Of a DNA stretch of 64,000 nt, positions 46,624-59,600 are shown in pieces. Origin of the DNA: Phaseolus vulgaris. Lineage: Eukaryota > Streptophyta > Magnoliopsida > Fabales > Fabaceae. Numbering within the stretch: position 1 is the stretch's first letter; each line of letters begins with the position of its first letter. The translations under genes were made by a program, and so were the position numbers. The notes beneath the pieces are model-generated. The model saw only the letters and a list, made by a program, of their open reading frames with translations. It was not told the origin of the DNA and searched no databases. The DNA lies in assembly GCF_000499845.2 (NCBI RefSeq), contig NC_023758.2:36430608-36494607 (forward strand). Direction: 5' to 3'.

Positions 46624-48234
46624 CTATTTACGTCCCTTAGAGATAAGAGGAGGTATGCTTTGTTCGTTTCTGAAGAAGTTTCGAGGGTCAACCTTGGTCT
46701 TCACCCGTGCCAATCTGTTAAAGTTATTATTGAAATACTTTGTGCCCCAAATCCTGGCTTGGCTGAAGCTGGTGTAACCATTGTTATTAACTCCAATGTC
46801 AAGGTCTCTGTAATTCAGATATGCAGATCTAGGAGACTTTGAAACATAAGCTTCCGTGTAATTGTACACTCTTCTAATCCAGTTCACGTGCCTTTGAGCT
46901 GCTACATCCCCTTTTTCTTGCCAAGACACCCCATATTGAATGTGGAATATGTTGCCAGATCTGTGTGGGAATGGAGTTTCGGATTCTGAAATCTCATTCA
47001 TTCTGCCTCCATAAGGAGTGAATTGAACGAAAGCATCTTCAGCCTCGTCTTCATAAAGGAAGGGCCATAACCCTTGTAACCCAACATCTGGAATGGGATC
47101 TTTCACGTAATCAGATTTTGCTTTGAAGAACGATAAGCCGTTTAATTGAGTTCTGTTCAGCAAAACATCGGTGGATTCACCGTTTGTGAACCCAGCCATG
47201 TAGAGAATTGATTCTATCCAACTCATCTCAGTGCAGTCTTCTCTCACCAAACCCAGCTCGGGGAAGCTATTTTGCATCAAGGGTATTAGGTCATCTACAC
47301 GTCCGAGATACAAGGATTCAAACTGCGCTTGTACAGTTAGATTCCCATTTTGACTTGAATTTACCCTTCCCATGTTGATCCTAATGGTTAGGCTCTCGTT
47401 AAGTTTGTTTGCCACACGCTGCCACTTATGAATAATCTCCGTTGCATTTTCTTCCAACGTCCTTGGAACTCGGAACACTGTCACAGTGGATGGAACTGGA
47501 ACTAGTTTTATCTTCCAAGCCACGATGACTCCAAAGCTTGCTCCACCGCCACCTCTAATGGCCCAAAATAGATCCTCACCCATTGTTTCTTTATCAAGGA
47601 GATTACCATTGACGTCAACTATGTGAGCATCAATTACATTATCAGCAGCAAGACCGAACTTACGCATCAAGAATCCATAGCCACCACCGCTAAAGTGGCC
47701 ACCAACGCCCACAGGGGGGCACACGCCTGCTGGGAACCCTAGTATTTCGCTTTTCTGGCTAATCCTGTAGTAAAGTTCACCAATAGTTGCCCCAGCTTCA
47801 ACCCATGCAGTGCTGTTTTCTACGTCAACTACGATTCCTCGAAGCTTTATGAGGTCAACGACAACAAATGGAACCCCAGCAACGTAGGAGAGACCCTCGT
47901 AATCATGGCCTCCGCTTCGGGTTCGAATCTGCAGGCCATGGCGTTGGGAACAGATTATGGTGGCTTGAATGTGGGAAACAGTGAGTGGAGTCACAACGAC
48001 AAGGGGTTTTGAGGTTGCGTTGAAGAACCTAAGATTTTGGATGGAAACATCTAGGACAGAGGAGTATGAAGAGTTGGTTTGGGTGTAAACAACATTGGAG
48101 ATTGAGGTGGTGTTATGGGGATAATTGTAAAGACATTGAACAAACTTTTCATGAGAATCTGCTGAAGAAGGTGTAAGTGAAAATAAAAGAGCAATTGCAG
48201 TAACAGCGATAAAATAAGAGCTTAAACGTTTCAT
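46624..48234 (-). CDS. BBE-like FAD-linked oxidase 3, intronless
   Basis: A 536-residue secreted flavoprotein, close paralogue of gene 2. Signal peptide MKRLSSYFIAVTAIALLFSL with a likely cut near ADSHEKF. Flavin attachment by His110 (SGGHDYEG) and Cys172 (FPAGVCPPVGVGGH), 62 apart. The Cys+2 position is Pro174 where Thr is common, and Cys+3 is Val175. The active-site motif is the usual type, FHIQYGVSW, with Gln kept, unlike gene 2. The BBE domain ends YLNYRDLDIG and FFRNEQSIPPL. Many N-glycosylation sequons fit secretion to the cell wall or vacuole. Family members oxidise sugars, oligogalacturonides, monolignols or alkaloids; no substrate can be assigned. Confidence 0.93.
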   Translation of the reverse strand: MKRLSSYFIAVTAIALLFSLTPSSADSHEKFVQCLYNYPHNTTSISNVVYTQTNSSYSSVLDVSIQNLRFFNATSKPLVVVTPLTVSHIQATIICSQRHGLQIRTRSGGHDYEGLSYVAGVPFVVVDLIKLRGIVVDVENSTAWVEAGATIGELYYRISQKSEILGFPAGVCPPVGVGGHFSGGGYGFLMRKFGLAADNVIDAHIVDVNGNLLDKETMGEDLFWAIRGGGGASFGVIVAWKIKLVPVPSTVTVFRVPRTLEENATEIIHKWQRVANKLNESLTIRINMGRVNSSQNGNLTVQAQFESLYLGRVDDLIPLMQNSFPELGLVREDCTEMSWIESILYMAGFTNGESTDVLLNRTQLNGLSFFKAKSDYVKDPIPDVGLQGLWPFLYEDEAEDAFVQFTPYGGRMNEISESETPFPHRSGNIFHIQYGVSWQEKGDVAAQRHVNWIRRVYNYTEAYVSKSPRSAYLNYRDLDIGVNNNGYTSFSQARIWGTKYFNNNFNRLARVKTKVDPRNFFRNEQSIPPLISKGRK

Positions 48235-48299
48235 TTTTGTGTATGTTGTTGTTCATGTATGAGAGGTGCAAGTTGAATATGAGGAATGCCGAACGTGTA

Positions 48300-48307
48300 A
48301 TTTATAG
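48300..48307 (-). promoter_or_regulatory. TATA box of BBE-like gene 3
   Basis: Minus-strand CTATAAAT lies 66 bases before the ATG, within a phrase shared with the gene 2 promoter. Confidence 0.7.
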
Positions 48308-48487
48308 TAGTCTGGAGTTTGATGTTATGGTCCTTAAGTGTAGACACTAGATTTATCAACGAAAGCCTTACGTTAACGAAATTTTGTGTATATAAAAAAG
48401 GTCAGCGCATGCCAAATTCTGCCATATGAGAGAAGACAATTCAATCACGTAAACTATGAGACTATTCTACAAATTATACGCTGACCA

Positions 48488-48530
<43 letters not shown>

Positions 48531-48955
48531 CATTTTAAGGTGATCCAACAAAAAAAAAACATAAACACCCTGCAAGCAACAAGTTAAAAAGTTAAAGCGA
48601 AAAAAGAAACCAAAGATAAGACACTAATAATCATATATATAGCATACATGAGGCATATACATGAGCAAACTTGCTTTTCATGCATATATATGCACGCAAT
48701 TATGCAATAGAATCTTAACTGCTTCATTTGGAAAATCCTTCGTAAAATTGAACAATTATTTTCTAAGATTTTTGTTTGTTGTCTTAAATTATCTATATTG
48801 GAAGTAAATTTGTATCCTCGTACTCGCCTTTTCTAGCCCATTTGTTAAATAAACCACCCATTTTTGTGTGTGCACGTGTGTATATTTTTACTTTACAGAT
48901 CATTTAAATTTGCAGAAGGTAATACTGAAATAGTTGGTTTCCTTTCTATTTTAAG

Positions 48956-48993
<38 letters not shown>

Positions 48994-50060
48994 CAATTAA
49001 AAAAAACCTTAAATGATATGACTTATAATATATTATTTTATTATTTAGTAGTTAATAAATGGAAAAATCAGTAAAAGAAATATTTGTAATAGATGTTGGA
49101 TGGCTGTTTACAATCTAAAAAGGGTCAATTTTTCCTTTATTTCACTCACCAATTCAAACGTAGGGTGGGGCCCAGATTTTCAATTAAGAAAAGTTGCTTG
49201 CACGTATAAGAGATTAATGAGGAATGGTCTATTAAGCTTAATTTATTTTCTCAAGTAGGAAAATAGGGTTGAGTAAGAAACATAACATTAATTTTTATTT
49301 TATTTTCAATATTCAAACTTTAATATTTTTTTTTTTAAATATCGTAGACTTTTATCTGTTAGATTGAAATATTTGATCACAATATAAATTTTATAAATTA
49401 TCAGTTATCGTCAGTCATTATCAACAATTATTTGGTAGTTATAATAAAATCAATAATTTGTAATTTCTATCAAATTCCAAGAACTGGATTAACTTTATAA
49501 GTGTTGTTTTTTTAAATTATGAATAAAATGGTAGAAACAAAATTTCATAAAAGATGTTTTTTCGATTTAGTATTTAATAAATATATTGAATACAAAAATT
49601 AATTGCATTAAATCACATTCTCATTTCCAGAACAATATAAAAGGATACTAAAATAAATTTGTTAAGATTTAAATATGTATGTCGTGTGAATCAACTTACA
49701 TGAAATAATTTTATTTTAATTAGTAATATCAAAATTAATTTACGTCGAAGATATGTGGTTTTATATATAAAGAGAATATATCAAATTATATTAATGTAAC
49801 TTACCTACATTACACTGATAATATTTTTTTATAATCATTTTTAATATAGATATAAGGTATTAATAATTTTTCTTTGTTAATTTTTATCAGCAATTTGTTT
49901 TTTATTTTTTTATTTAGAATTTATGGTTTAGGGTACATTTTTATAGATAGAGTATTGGTGAAAACAACTTTCAATGCACCATATGTATTTAGAATAAATT
50001 ATCCATTAAAAGTTATTGAATTGTGTATTAGTTGAGATAAATTACAACTATATATATCAA
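48308..50060 (-). repeat. Upstream part of the BBE duplication (copy B)
   Basis: Collinear, decayed homology with 21102-22540. It has gained two TA microsatellites, at about 48492-48528 and 48959-48992, which copy A lacks or has much shorter. Confidence 0.7.
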
Positions 50061-52685
50061 ACACATATACCGATACTACAATATCGTATAAAACTTTTTT
50101 TTTCTGCAACCATGTCAAGTCAATTTGTGTTCTTTGATTGATTTTGTTGTCTTGAATGTCTTGATGTGGTTGTGTTTAGTTTTATTTTGTTTTTTTATAA
50201 AAAAAAATAACAATATCGCATAAAACTGATCTTTATTTAAATTTTATTTATTTTTCCGAAAAATTATTACACCAGATTTGAAAGTCAATATTCATTAAGG
50301 ACTCCTGATCACACAGCATTGGAAATGGTCTATTCCTTGCTGGCAATATATAGACTATATACTAATTCATCGATCAACAAGATATCGTGTCATAAACCAT
50401 TTCCATTTTACGCATTAATAATAATCTTATTAGTAAAATAATTACAAATATATTTATTAAGTTCTTGTGATGAAAAACGTCAAAAAAATAATTAATATCA
50501 ATAAACTATTAACACATCAAGATACCGTTTTCGATCTAAAACTTTAAAACAGTAAATAATTTGTTGATCTTACTCAATTCTATTCAATATATAAACTCAT
50601 GTTTAGAATCCAAAAAGTAGTTAATATATAATGAATCTCCCATAAAATGTTGGTCTTTCACAAATATTTAGAGTTACTTTGACAAATAGGTTAATGGTAT
50701 TAGGTTATAATTTCAAAAATTCTTTTGCCTTTTTTACGAAAAAGGTCTTTATATTAAATTAAGATATTCAATCAAACTTTCAAATAATATAAATTAAGCT
50801 TGGATAATAATTTTTTTTAAAGAACACAATAAAACTAAACTTATAAAGATAGTATTTAAAATATAGAAATTTTGATAAATTATTTTTAAGGTGGACTTTC
50901 GATAGATTGCCTGTAATTTTTAGTATCATTTATGAATACCACTTCTAAAAAAAAATCCACCAAAAGCTTTGAGACTTTTCTATATTCTCTATTTTTTGTT
51001 GCTTCTTAAAATTTTCTTCCTTTAAACATAATTCTTTTTTTTTCTTCATTGAAGACGGAACTGATGCCCATTTACAGTTTATACCTTGTTTTTTTAAGAA
51101 AAATAGTTTGATAAAGTTTTAATTAAACAATAGAAAAATCTTTATTTTCGTTATTACTAAATAATAATGACCATAACCGGAAATCTATGGGTCAAATTTA
51201 AAAACAAAAATGAGATTCTATTATATGAAAGGCTAGTCAAAATGAACATTTAGTTATGATCAATAATTCTTAAAATATCTTAAAAAACATATTAACTCCT
51301 TTTACTTTTCTTCTCCAAGTTTATACTTTATTATTTTCATTAATTTTTTTGTAGTTTTGAACATTTTCTTAAAATCATGGAGTTCTTCCATCTTATATAT
51401 ACATAAAATCCTTTCACATGTTTTAAGTTCTTATAATATATAAAAAATCTACTTAAAAATATTTATCATAAAAGATCTTTAAAAATATTAATATATAAAG
51501 GTTCTTTTACAGAACCTTTCACGGTAGACCTATTATACCTAAACAAGTTCATCTCATGATTTTATAAATATTTTCATAATTTTTTTTAAAAAAAAGCCAA
51601 CCAACAATATATATAATAATAATATAGTTTCATATTCGTTCATCCAAATAGGCTATTCTAGTTCTCCAATCCTAAATATAATGAGTTTCATTATTTGAAA
51701 TAAAATTTATCACTCTCACTTATCCTTTATAATGATATATAAAATTCATCTTTCCTATCCAAGTATACAATATCTCTCTAAACTAAATACAAAAAGCAAA
51801 TTCAAGTTATCTACTAAATTTTCCTTGAGGTTAGTAATAAGTACACGACATCTAGAAAAGTATAATAAACATAAAATTTATGAGATTTTAAATAAGAATA
51901 TTTTAAGGGATTAAATTATCTTTTAATCAATTAAAATTATCTTTCAACCAAAATGTTTTCTAACCAAGATTTAAATCAATTTTCTTAAGTTCTTATAAAG
52001 ATTAAACTAATTATAAAGAGGAAAGATAAAAACAAATCAAAAGAGACACAAACATACACTTATACAAAACTAAGTCATCAATCTTCAAGACTTCTTTAAG
52101 AGTGGACTCGTTAAATATCGCAACATCATCAACTTCAACAAACTCCACCTATTTGATGAACACATTTCAATTGAGTATGTGTAGATTTCTATAGAAATTA
52201 TGCTAAAATAACATACAATAATACACGAAAAAAAAATGTAGAAGAGCACATAAATAATAGTGACAACACATAAATACATAAGCCATCAATTAGTTAAAAA
52301 CATAAAATTGACTACATCAAATAGGGTAGAAATCAAACATTAAAAAAAATGCAAATGCAAATGCAATTAAAGATTACAAACCATAAATAAACATGAAAAA
52401 CAACAACACATAAGAAAATATGATGAAATGTCAATCCTAATTATCCTTAGCAAACTTGACTTCATCATTCTAATCTTCAACTACTCTTATATGATCATTT
52501 AGGTACTGAAATCTCGCAGCACAACTCAATGATATTTTTGGTCATCTATCATGGTGTTTATCCTTGTCAATAACAACTTCTCAAAAGGTGACAATGGAAT
52601 GCCACAATCAACTAATGAAATGTAAGAAATCAGTGCATTAATAACATAATTGAGTGTTGTTGGGACCTACTTTATTAACTTTTTC
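50061..52685. other. AT-rich intergenic DNA
   Basis: No gene, terminal repeat or known domain was recognised. Short open stretches here are explained by low GC content. Confidence 0.5.
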
Positions 52686-52689
52686 ATTT

Positions 52690-53320
52690 TCTGATGCAAC
52701 AGAAGAATCTTCATCATCTTTTTTCACCCAATGATCATCTACTTTGGTAAAATCCATCTTATGAAGTGTCACATCAGTGATCTCATATATGTTCCTTTAA
52801 TCACCTCAAATAGCTCCCCTTAAGATTTACTCCAAAGTATACAAAATACTTAGAAATCAACACAACATAGGGAAACCTATAATCTGATAACCTCTTAGAT
52901 TTTAGCATGTGATCCTTGATGACATAAATACAGTTCACCTGAATCATGCTTTGAATTCAATACATTATTAAAACCAAGTCCTCTTCATTCATCATGTCTT
53001 GATTACTGCCCTAGGTGTAATCTGTCAAGCAACAATGAAGGCCAACAATCTTATTTCAAGCTTAAGTTCTCCAGTATGAAAACCTTTTATTGAAACAAAA
53101 GATTTGTTCAAACAGCTTCTGAAATATTGAACTTTGTTGAAGTTCTCAATAGCACAAGTATTACCTTTACATACTTTCAGTCCTTCATACTTGAGTCTAG
53201 AAATTTCTTTCCCCATTTCAAGAGTTCTTTTAAGATCAACACCTTTGACTTGAGACTTTAGAATAAAACCTTCAAAGGTCAGGTTGGTGAAAAAACATTC
53301 ACCCATTAGATCCATGGCTA
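52690..53320 (-). pseudogene. Orphan decayed copy of the copia accessory ORF
   Basis: The open piece 53025-53315 reads GECFFTNLTFEG, KYEGLKVCKGNTCAIENFNK and FHTGELKLEIRLLAFIVA, aligning with FYTNLTLDG, KYAGLKVGKGNTSRIQEFNK and FHAGHLNLTPRLVAYIIA in the copia element at 36361-45228. Similarity continues, with many stops, to about 52690. No LTR was recognised beside it, so it is either a relic of another family member or an independent source of this gene. Confidence 0.7.
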
Positions 53321-53502
53321 AAAGGATGGAAGAAGATGAAGTTTAGAAAAAGAAGACTATATTACTTTACAAAGTAGAAAATTTGAAATTTCTTCTTCTT
53401 AGCCTTGTAAAAATTGTATGTGTACTTACTTGTTTGAAATGTTTTAGGATTTTGTAGAGACATAATTAGACTTCAATTTTGGATGATTATGAGTCTTTAT
53501 TT

Positions 53503-53562
53503 CACTACAAGAAAAACGTGAATTATATACGGATTATTACATCTGTATGCAACTTTGGCATC
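53503..53562 (+). mobile_element. CACTA-type left terminus
   Basis: CACTACAAGAAAAACGTG at 53503 followed by attatatacggatt, which resembles the terminus at 62680 read inward (cactacaagaaaaattggaattacatac). The two could be the ends of one family; flanking triplets (ttt and gtt) do not match, so they need not be one element. Confidence 0.5.
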
Positions 53563-53895
53563 ATAAAATAAAATTTGCAATGGATGGGATTCAAAACCAG
53601 GTTCATTTAGGGACCAAAGAAAATTTAACCACTACCCCAAACAAATTCTTTAGTAATATTATGATTTTTATTATACTTATTATTATTATTAATAATAATA
53701 ATATGAGTATAATTTATATTATTAATAATAATAATAATATAATTATTAATAATAATAATATGTATAAATTATATTAATAATAATAAGTATAATAAAAATG
53801 ATAATATGATCAAAGAACTTATTTGGTCTAGTGGTTAATACTTCCTTAATCACTGGGGTCGAGTCAGTTTGAAAGTTTGTTTACTTCCTTGATAC
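53563..53895. repeat. Imperfect palindrome with an AAT/ATT microsatellite loop
   Basis: The left arm (aatttaaccactaccccaaac, attatgatttttattatac) and the right arm (aaaatgataatatgatc, tttggtctagtggttaata) are inverted copies. The centre, 53680-53790, is a run of taataa and attatt. The left arm also occurs in direct orientation at 61693-61760. Probably a foldback element. Confidence 0.65.
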
Positions 53896-56610
53896 AAAAA
53901 GAAAGTTATTTTATTGGGTAGGTATCATAAATAAAATATTTATAACAAAAATTTGTTTAAAAATATTAATAAATCATAAAAATTCATACACTCTCTTTTA
54001 AAATTTGGAAGACTATTTCAATATCCTTTTAAATAATTTTCTAACTAAAATTGTTTTCTATAAATTATATATGTTAAAATGCTAATAAAAAATTTATAGA
54101 TTTAATGTGTTTTCAAGTGAGCAAACAAGAAGTGTCTTAGTTGTAAGAGAAATCTTGCGTGTTCTCTTTCTTAACAGAAAGAAAGATAATAACCACTTAC
54201 TTTTATCTTGTTCAATAACAATCTTGTTAAGTTTGACTTTGCTATTTTGAGATGCTCCTTTACAGTATTTCTGATCACTATATCAAGTTTCTCTCTCTCT
54301 AAGAAAAAAAAGTTACATATTGTTAAATATTCTTTTACATGCAGTGTTATGATTTATTTAAATAATATACAACAATATCGTGTTTTGGGATGTTTTTTCA
54401 TTTCAATTATTTCTGGACTTGATATAATGATGGACATAATTGAATGTTAAAGATAAGAAATACTCAACGTTTTTCTTTTTGGTGTATTAATCCTTGTATT
54501 TATCCATCTCTATAATTTTGTGTTGATAGATTATTGTTCTTAAGTTTAAATATATTTACACAGAAATTTATAATGGAAGGGTCATATTCAGATCTTATTT
54601 AGAATCTTTGTGAGTTTTACAGATCTCTTAAAATAAAAATTGAAAAAAAAAATCTAAAAAAATGTCACATAATACATCACAATTAAAATAAAACGCCATG
54701 ACCTTTCATCTAAGATTTTGTTATAAAAATAAAGTAGATAGAATTCATAACCTTTGAAGTTATTGACATTTTCTTCATAGGATAGTCTGAAAAGTCAAAG
54801 GTGATAACGTAATTAAATTATATCCAGGAAAAATAGAAATTTCTCAATCATGGATCTATGAATTCGTATGAGATTATAACTCACAGCATGCATATGTAGT
54901 TTCCCTGAAGATTACCTTCCAAATTTTCTAGCTTCATTCAAACAAAAAAAAAAAAAGAGAAAGTTTTCTAGCTTCATCAATTATTTACCAATTATTTACA
55001 TAAATTAAATTCATATTACCCGTTCTCATGGAGCATCTATTTTTTTACTACATTTATCCGATATGTGATACTTCTTAGAAACATGACCAACATTTTTTTA
55101 ATATACTAGATGTAAAAGTTTATGGACATTATTTTTCACAAAATATTTAAAATAAATAAATAAAATTCCTTTTTCATAAATTAAAATCATTTTCTATACA
55201 AGTTAAGTAAAAATTTAGAAAAACTGTATGATAATTTCTACAAATTAATTTATACATTAAATATTTTTAATTTATATACGCATGCAAGTTAATACATTTT
55301 TTACTTTTATATGTTTACTATGGTGGAAAAAAAACTTATGTTCGTATAGAAACACTAGTTCTTATATATCTACATAAATAAAATAAAAAATATCACATAT
55401 ATTATTAAATTTTTTTATTAAAAATATATTTATATTTAGAGGATATTTTTTTCAGTAAAATATAAATCTAATGGTTGATTTTTTACACTCATTATTTTAA
55501 TAATCATATTAAAAAAATCACCAATTTTATGTATAGTTTATAATTGTATACAATTACTTTTTCTCTGTAACAGTCATTAATAATGATTATTTGTAATGTT
55601 ATTTTTTAGTATTATTAAATTATAATTTTATTATATTTTCTTAATATTTATATAATATTAAACTCTTTTACATATTATTATATTAATATTATATTAATTT
55701 AAAAAAAATATAAATATAAATTTAGAATATAATTCAATTACTTCTTTTTAATAAAAATATGAATTTGAATTTAAAATCCAATTTAAATATTTGAATTTAG
55801 ATTTATAAAATTCTAAATTATTTTTATAAAAAATATGAATTTGAATATAAAGTGTGAAATTTTGGATTAGATTTGGATTAAATTTTATAAAATACAATCC
55901 ATGATCAGCTTATCATTGAGTTGAGGGTTGACAAGAAGCATGCTAAATGCATGCAGAAGTACGTATATTACAAAAGAAAAACAATCCCTATATACATAGA
56001 AGTGAAAAAAAAACATAAAACTTAAAGAAAATTAGAAAATCTGAAACAGGAAAACTGAAAGACATTATTACTTGAAGATCATTAAATAAAATTTAATTTA
56101 AAGATAAATAATAATTAATTATTATATTAAATAAAATTATTAATATCTAAATTAGTATAAATATTTTCTAAATTTGTATTTAATTTGTTATTAAATTTTT
56201 AACTATTAATAAAATCTTATAAATAATTAAATATTAATTTAAAAACTATTTATGAATTATAAAAATTAATTTAAATATTAATAATTTTTTAATATTTAAA
56301 TTAATATCTAATTTAGTTAAGATATTTATTAGTTATTTTTTATTTTAAAATTAGTTTTTAGTTAATAATTTTTTAATATTACATAAAAACCTAATTAATA
56401 ACAATAATTACTATCACGGTACTTGTTTTCGTTAGGTATAAATATCACATATATTTAAAACAAATAGAATTAAAAAGTTTTAAAATTATTGAGACGAAAT
56501 TTGGAATAAGTTAATAATTTGATTTTTTTATTGTTGGTTAAGAAAAAATAAGAAGAAAATAAATTAGTATTAATTGAAACTATTACAAGCAATCTGATGT
56601 ATAATTGGGG
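53896..56610. other. Very AT-rich intergenic DNA
   Basis: No supported gene or element. Composition is extreme from 55380 to 56400, with many short A/T repeats. Confidence 0.5.
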
Positions 56611-59600
56611 TTTTTTTTTTTTTTTTATCACCAATAAAAAATAAATAAATAGGGACCACTTCAAGGGTGGTCCAATCCTTATACAGAAAAACAAGACATC
56701 AAACACCTAAAAACGCGTCTACCAACCCAACACACCGGCACCCAAACCAACTCTAACCAGAATCAATGAAACAGCCTCATACAAGCCAAAGGATTTAGAA
56801 CCCAACTAGAATAAGGGAAATAAACAGAATTAGATTTTGCAACAAACCAAGACCACACCTTTACTTGCATCGAAGCAAACACTTCAGACAGATCTATCAC
56901 ACCTCTATTGAAGATGATCGAGTTCCTATGTTTCCAAATTTCGCTCACTATACCAACCCAAATTGCACTTCAGACATCATTAACAGACTCAGAAGCCTGA
57001 CTCATCCTGAACTGTGAAAAGTTTGTCAAAGGGTCCTTGTGGAACACGAACGATACACCAAGCCACTCGAAGCACAAACACCAAACACGCCAAACAAACC
57101 TGCAAACAAAAAACAAGTGACAAGACGACTCTTCCTCCTCCCCACACAGACAACACAAAGAATTTTCAACCACCACTCCACGCCTTGCCAAATTAACCCT
57201 AGAGGCAACCCTATTCTCCAACACCCTCCAAGCAGTGATCAAACCCGAAGGCAAGACTTTACACCTCCACAACTTACTGTACACCGAAGAAGACTGCCCA
57301 CCTTGAACCCTCCTTAAGTGAACATATGCTGAGTTTACAACATAAGTTAGACACCCCCCAACCTTCCAAACCCAAACGTCCTCCTCTCCCACAAACGGCT
57401 TCACCTCTTGTAAATTCTGAACCAGCTGTTCCAACAAAGCCTTCTCCCAGTCGAAAAAAGATCTTCGCCAGTCTAACTGCCAGACCCAAACATCATTAAG
57501 CCAATGTCCAAGCTCAGCCACCTTTGCCTCTTTGGCCGAACTTAGAGAGTATAATCTCGGAAAAACTCCCTTCAAAGCACCACAACTCAACCAACTATCC
57601 TCCCAGAAAGAGATATCTTTACCGTCACCCACTTTCCACTTAAACCCATCTTCAAAACTTCTTCCCCAACCCTCTGAATCCCAAACCTGCTTCAAATCTT
57701 TCCACCATAGGAGCCCCTACTAACCTTACCACCCTCTCTTAAACTTCTCCACCCACCGTATTTAGAAACAAGAATCTCTTTCCACAACCCTCCTTTATCC
57801 GTTCCCAGTCTCCAAATCCACTTTCCTAACAATGTCAAGTAAAATTCCTAATCTCAACGATTCCAAGACCACCAACGTCTCGAGGCTCGCACACCTTGTT
57901 CCAAGAAGCCCAAGCAATTTTCCTTCCTTCGGAGCCCCATCCCCCAAGAAAATTCCTTTGTATACGAACTAACTTGTCCGCCACCACAGAGGGCATTTTA
58001 AACAAAGACATAAAGAAAAGCGGGATAGAGGAGAGAACAGACTTGATCAAACAAATCCTCCCTGCCATTGACAAGCACCTGCCTAGCACCACGCTTATGA
58101 CACCCCACCTACCGGTAGTCCCAAGTACACAAAGGGAGTTGTCATCACATTACAATTAAGCATAACCGCGAACCGCTGGATCGAACTTTGATCCAACCCT
58201 ATCCCGCCCAACCTGCTTTTTAAAAAATTCACCTTAAGCCCAGAAGCAAGTTCAAAACACAGCAAGATCGCCTTGATATTAAAGATACTTTTAGAATTAG
58301 CTTCGCAAAAGAATAAAGTATCATCAGCATATTGCAACATGTTTACCTTCACTCTATCTCTCCCAACTTCTAGACTATCAATCAAATTCTTCTCTTCTGC
58401 CATCCTAGAGACTCCAGCCAACCCTTTTGCAACTAAAAGAAAGAGAAACGGAGCTAGCGGATCGCCTTGGCATAGTCCCCTCCTAGGGATAAACTCCCTA
58501 GTTGGACTACTGTTAACAAGCACAGAAACTGAAGCGGATTCTAAGCAACACTTTATCCACCGGATCCATAAATCGCAGAAACCCAACCTTTTTAGCATAT
58601 AATAAATAAAATCCCAACTTACCGAGTCGTACGCCTTCTCATAGTCGACTTTGAAGAACACACAACTCTTCCTTTTTCTTTTATATTCCTCCAGCACCTC
58701 ATTAGCTACTAGTACATTGTCCAACAGACCCCTACCTTCAAAAAAAGCCGACTGTCTCATATCAACAACTTTACTAATTACCTTTTTCAAACGTAGAGAC
58801 AACGCTTTTGAGATAATTTTATACAAACAACCAACTAACGAAATAGGTCTGAACTCACCGAGTTGCATAGGATTTTCTACTTTCGGGACAAGACAAAGGA
58901 AAGAGGCATTTGAGCCTCTAGGCCAATGACTTTTTTCCGCAAAATCCTTCACAGCTGACACCACATCCAACTTTATAAAATCCCAACAAAACTTTAAGAA
59001 ACCAAAATTAAATCCATCAGGACCAGGACTTTTTGAACTTTCACAATTCCAAACCGCAACCCTTATTTCTTCCTCAGAGAAGTCACGAACCAACATCTCG
59101 TTATCAGCTTCCGAGATAGAATTGAACCTTACATTATCCAACCTAACCGCACAAGTTTCGTTCCTGGCAAACCTATCTTCAAAATAATCCCTGACCTTTT
59201 CCTTGATCACAACCTTATCCTCGCACCACCTTCCATCAACAAACAATCCATGGAGCTCGTTCCTTGTCCTTCTCCACTTTACTGACGAGTGAAAAAACTT
59301 TGTATTAAGATCCCCCTGTTTCAACCACTTTTGTCTTGCTTTTTGAAAGATGACTGCCTCTTGCTTAAACATAACTGTAGTAAGTTCAGCAAGGAGCAAC
59401 CTTCTCTCCTCCCTTTTAGACTCTTCTAACCCCCTATCATCATCCAGTGTATCTAACTCATTAATCCTTTTTTGTAATTCTTCACTAGCAAAATTAACGT
59501 CCCCGAAAACTTCTTTGTTCCAAACTTTTAGGTCAGCTTTAAGCTTTTTCAATTTTTCTTTGAAGATATAAATCCCACTTCCTTGAACATCGTAGCTAGC

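Noticed and set aside
50061..52685. Small open frames upstream of BBE-like gene 3
   Set aside because: Short, AT-driven, without start context or recognisable domain.
53547..53777. Asn/Ile-rich 76-codon open frame
   Set aside because: Its second half is translated microsatellite and the first half is a palindrome arm.
57014..57317. Pro/Thr-rich plus-strand frames opposite the LINE
   Set aside because: Antisense shadows of the zf-RVT part of ORF2.
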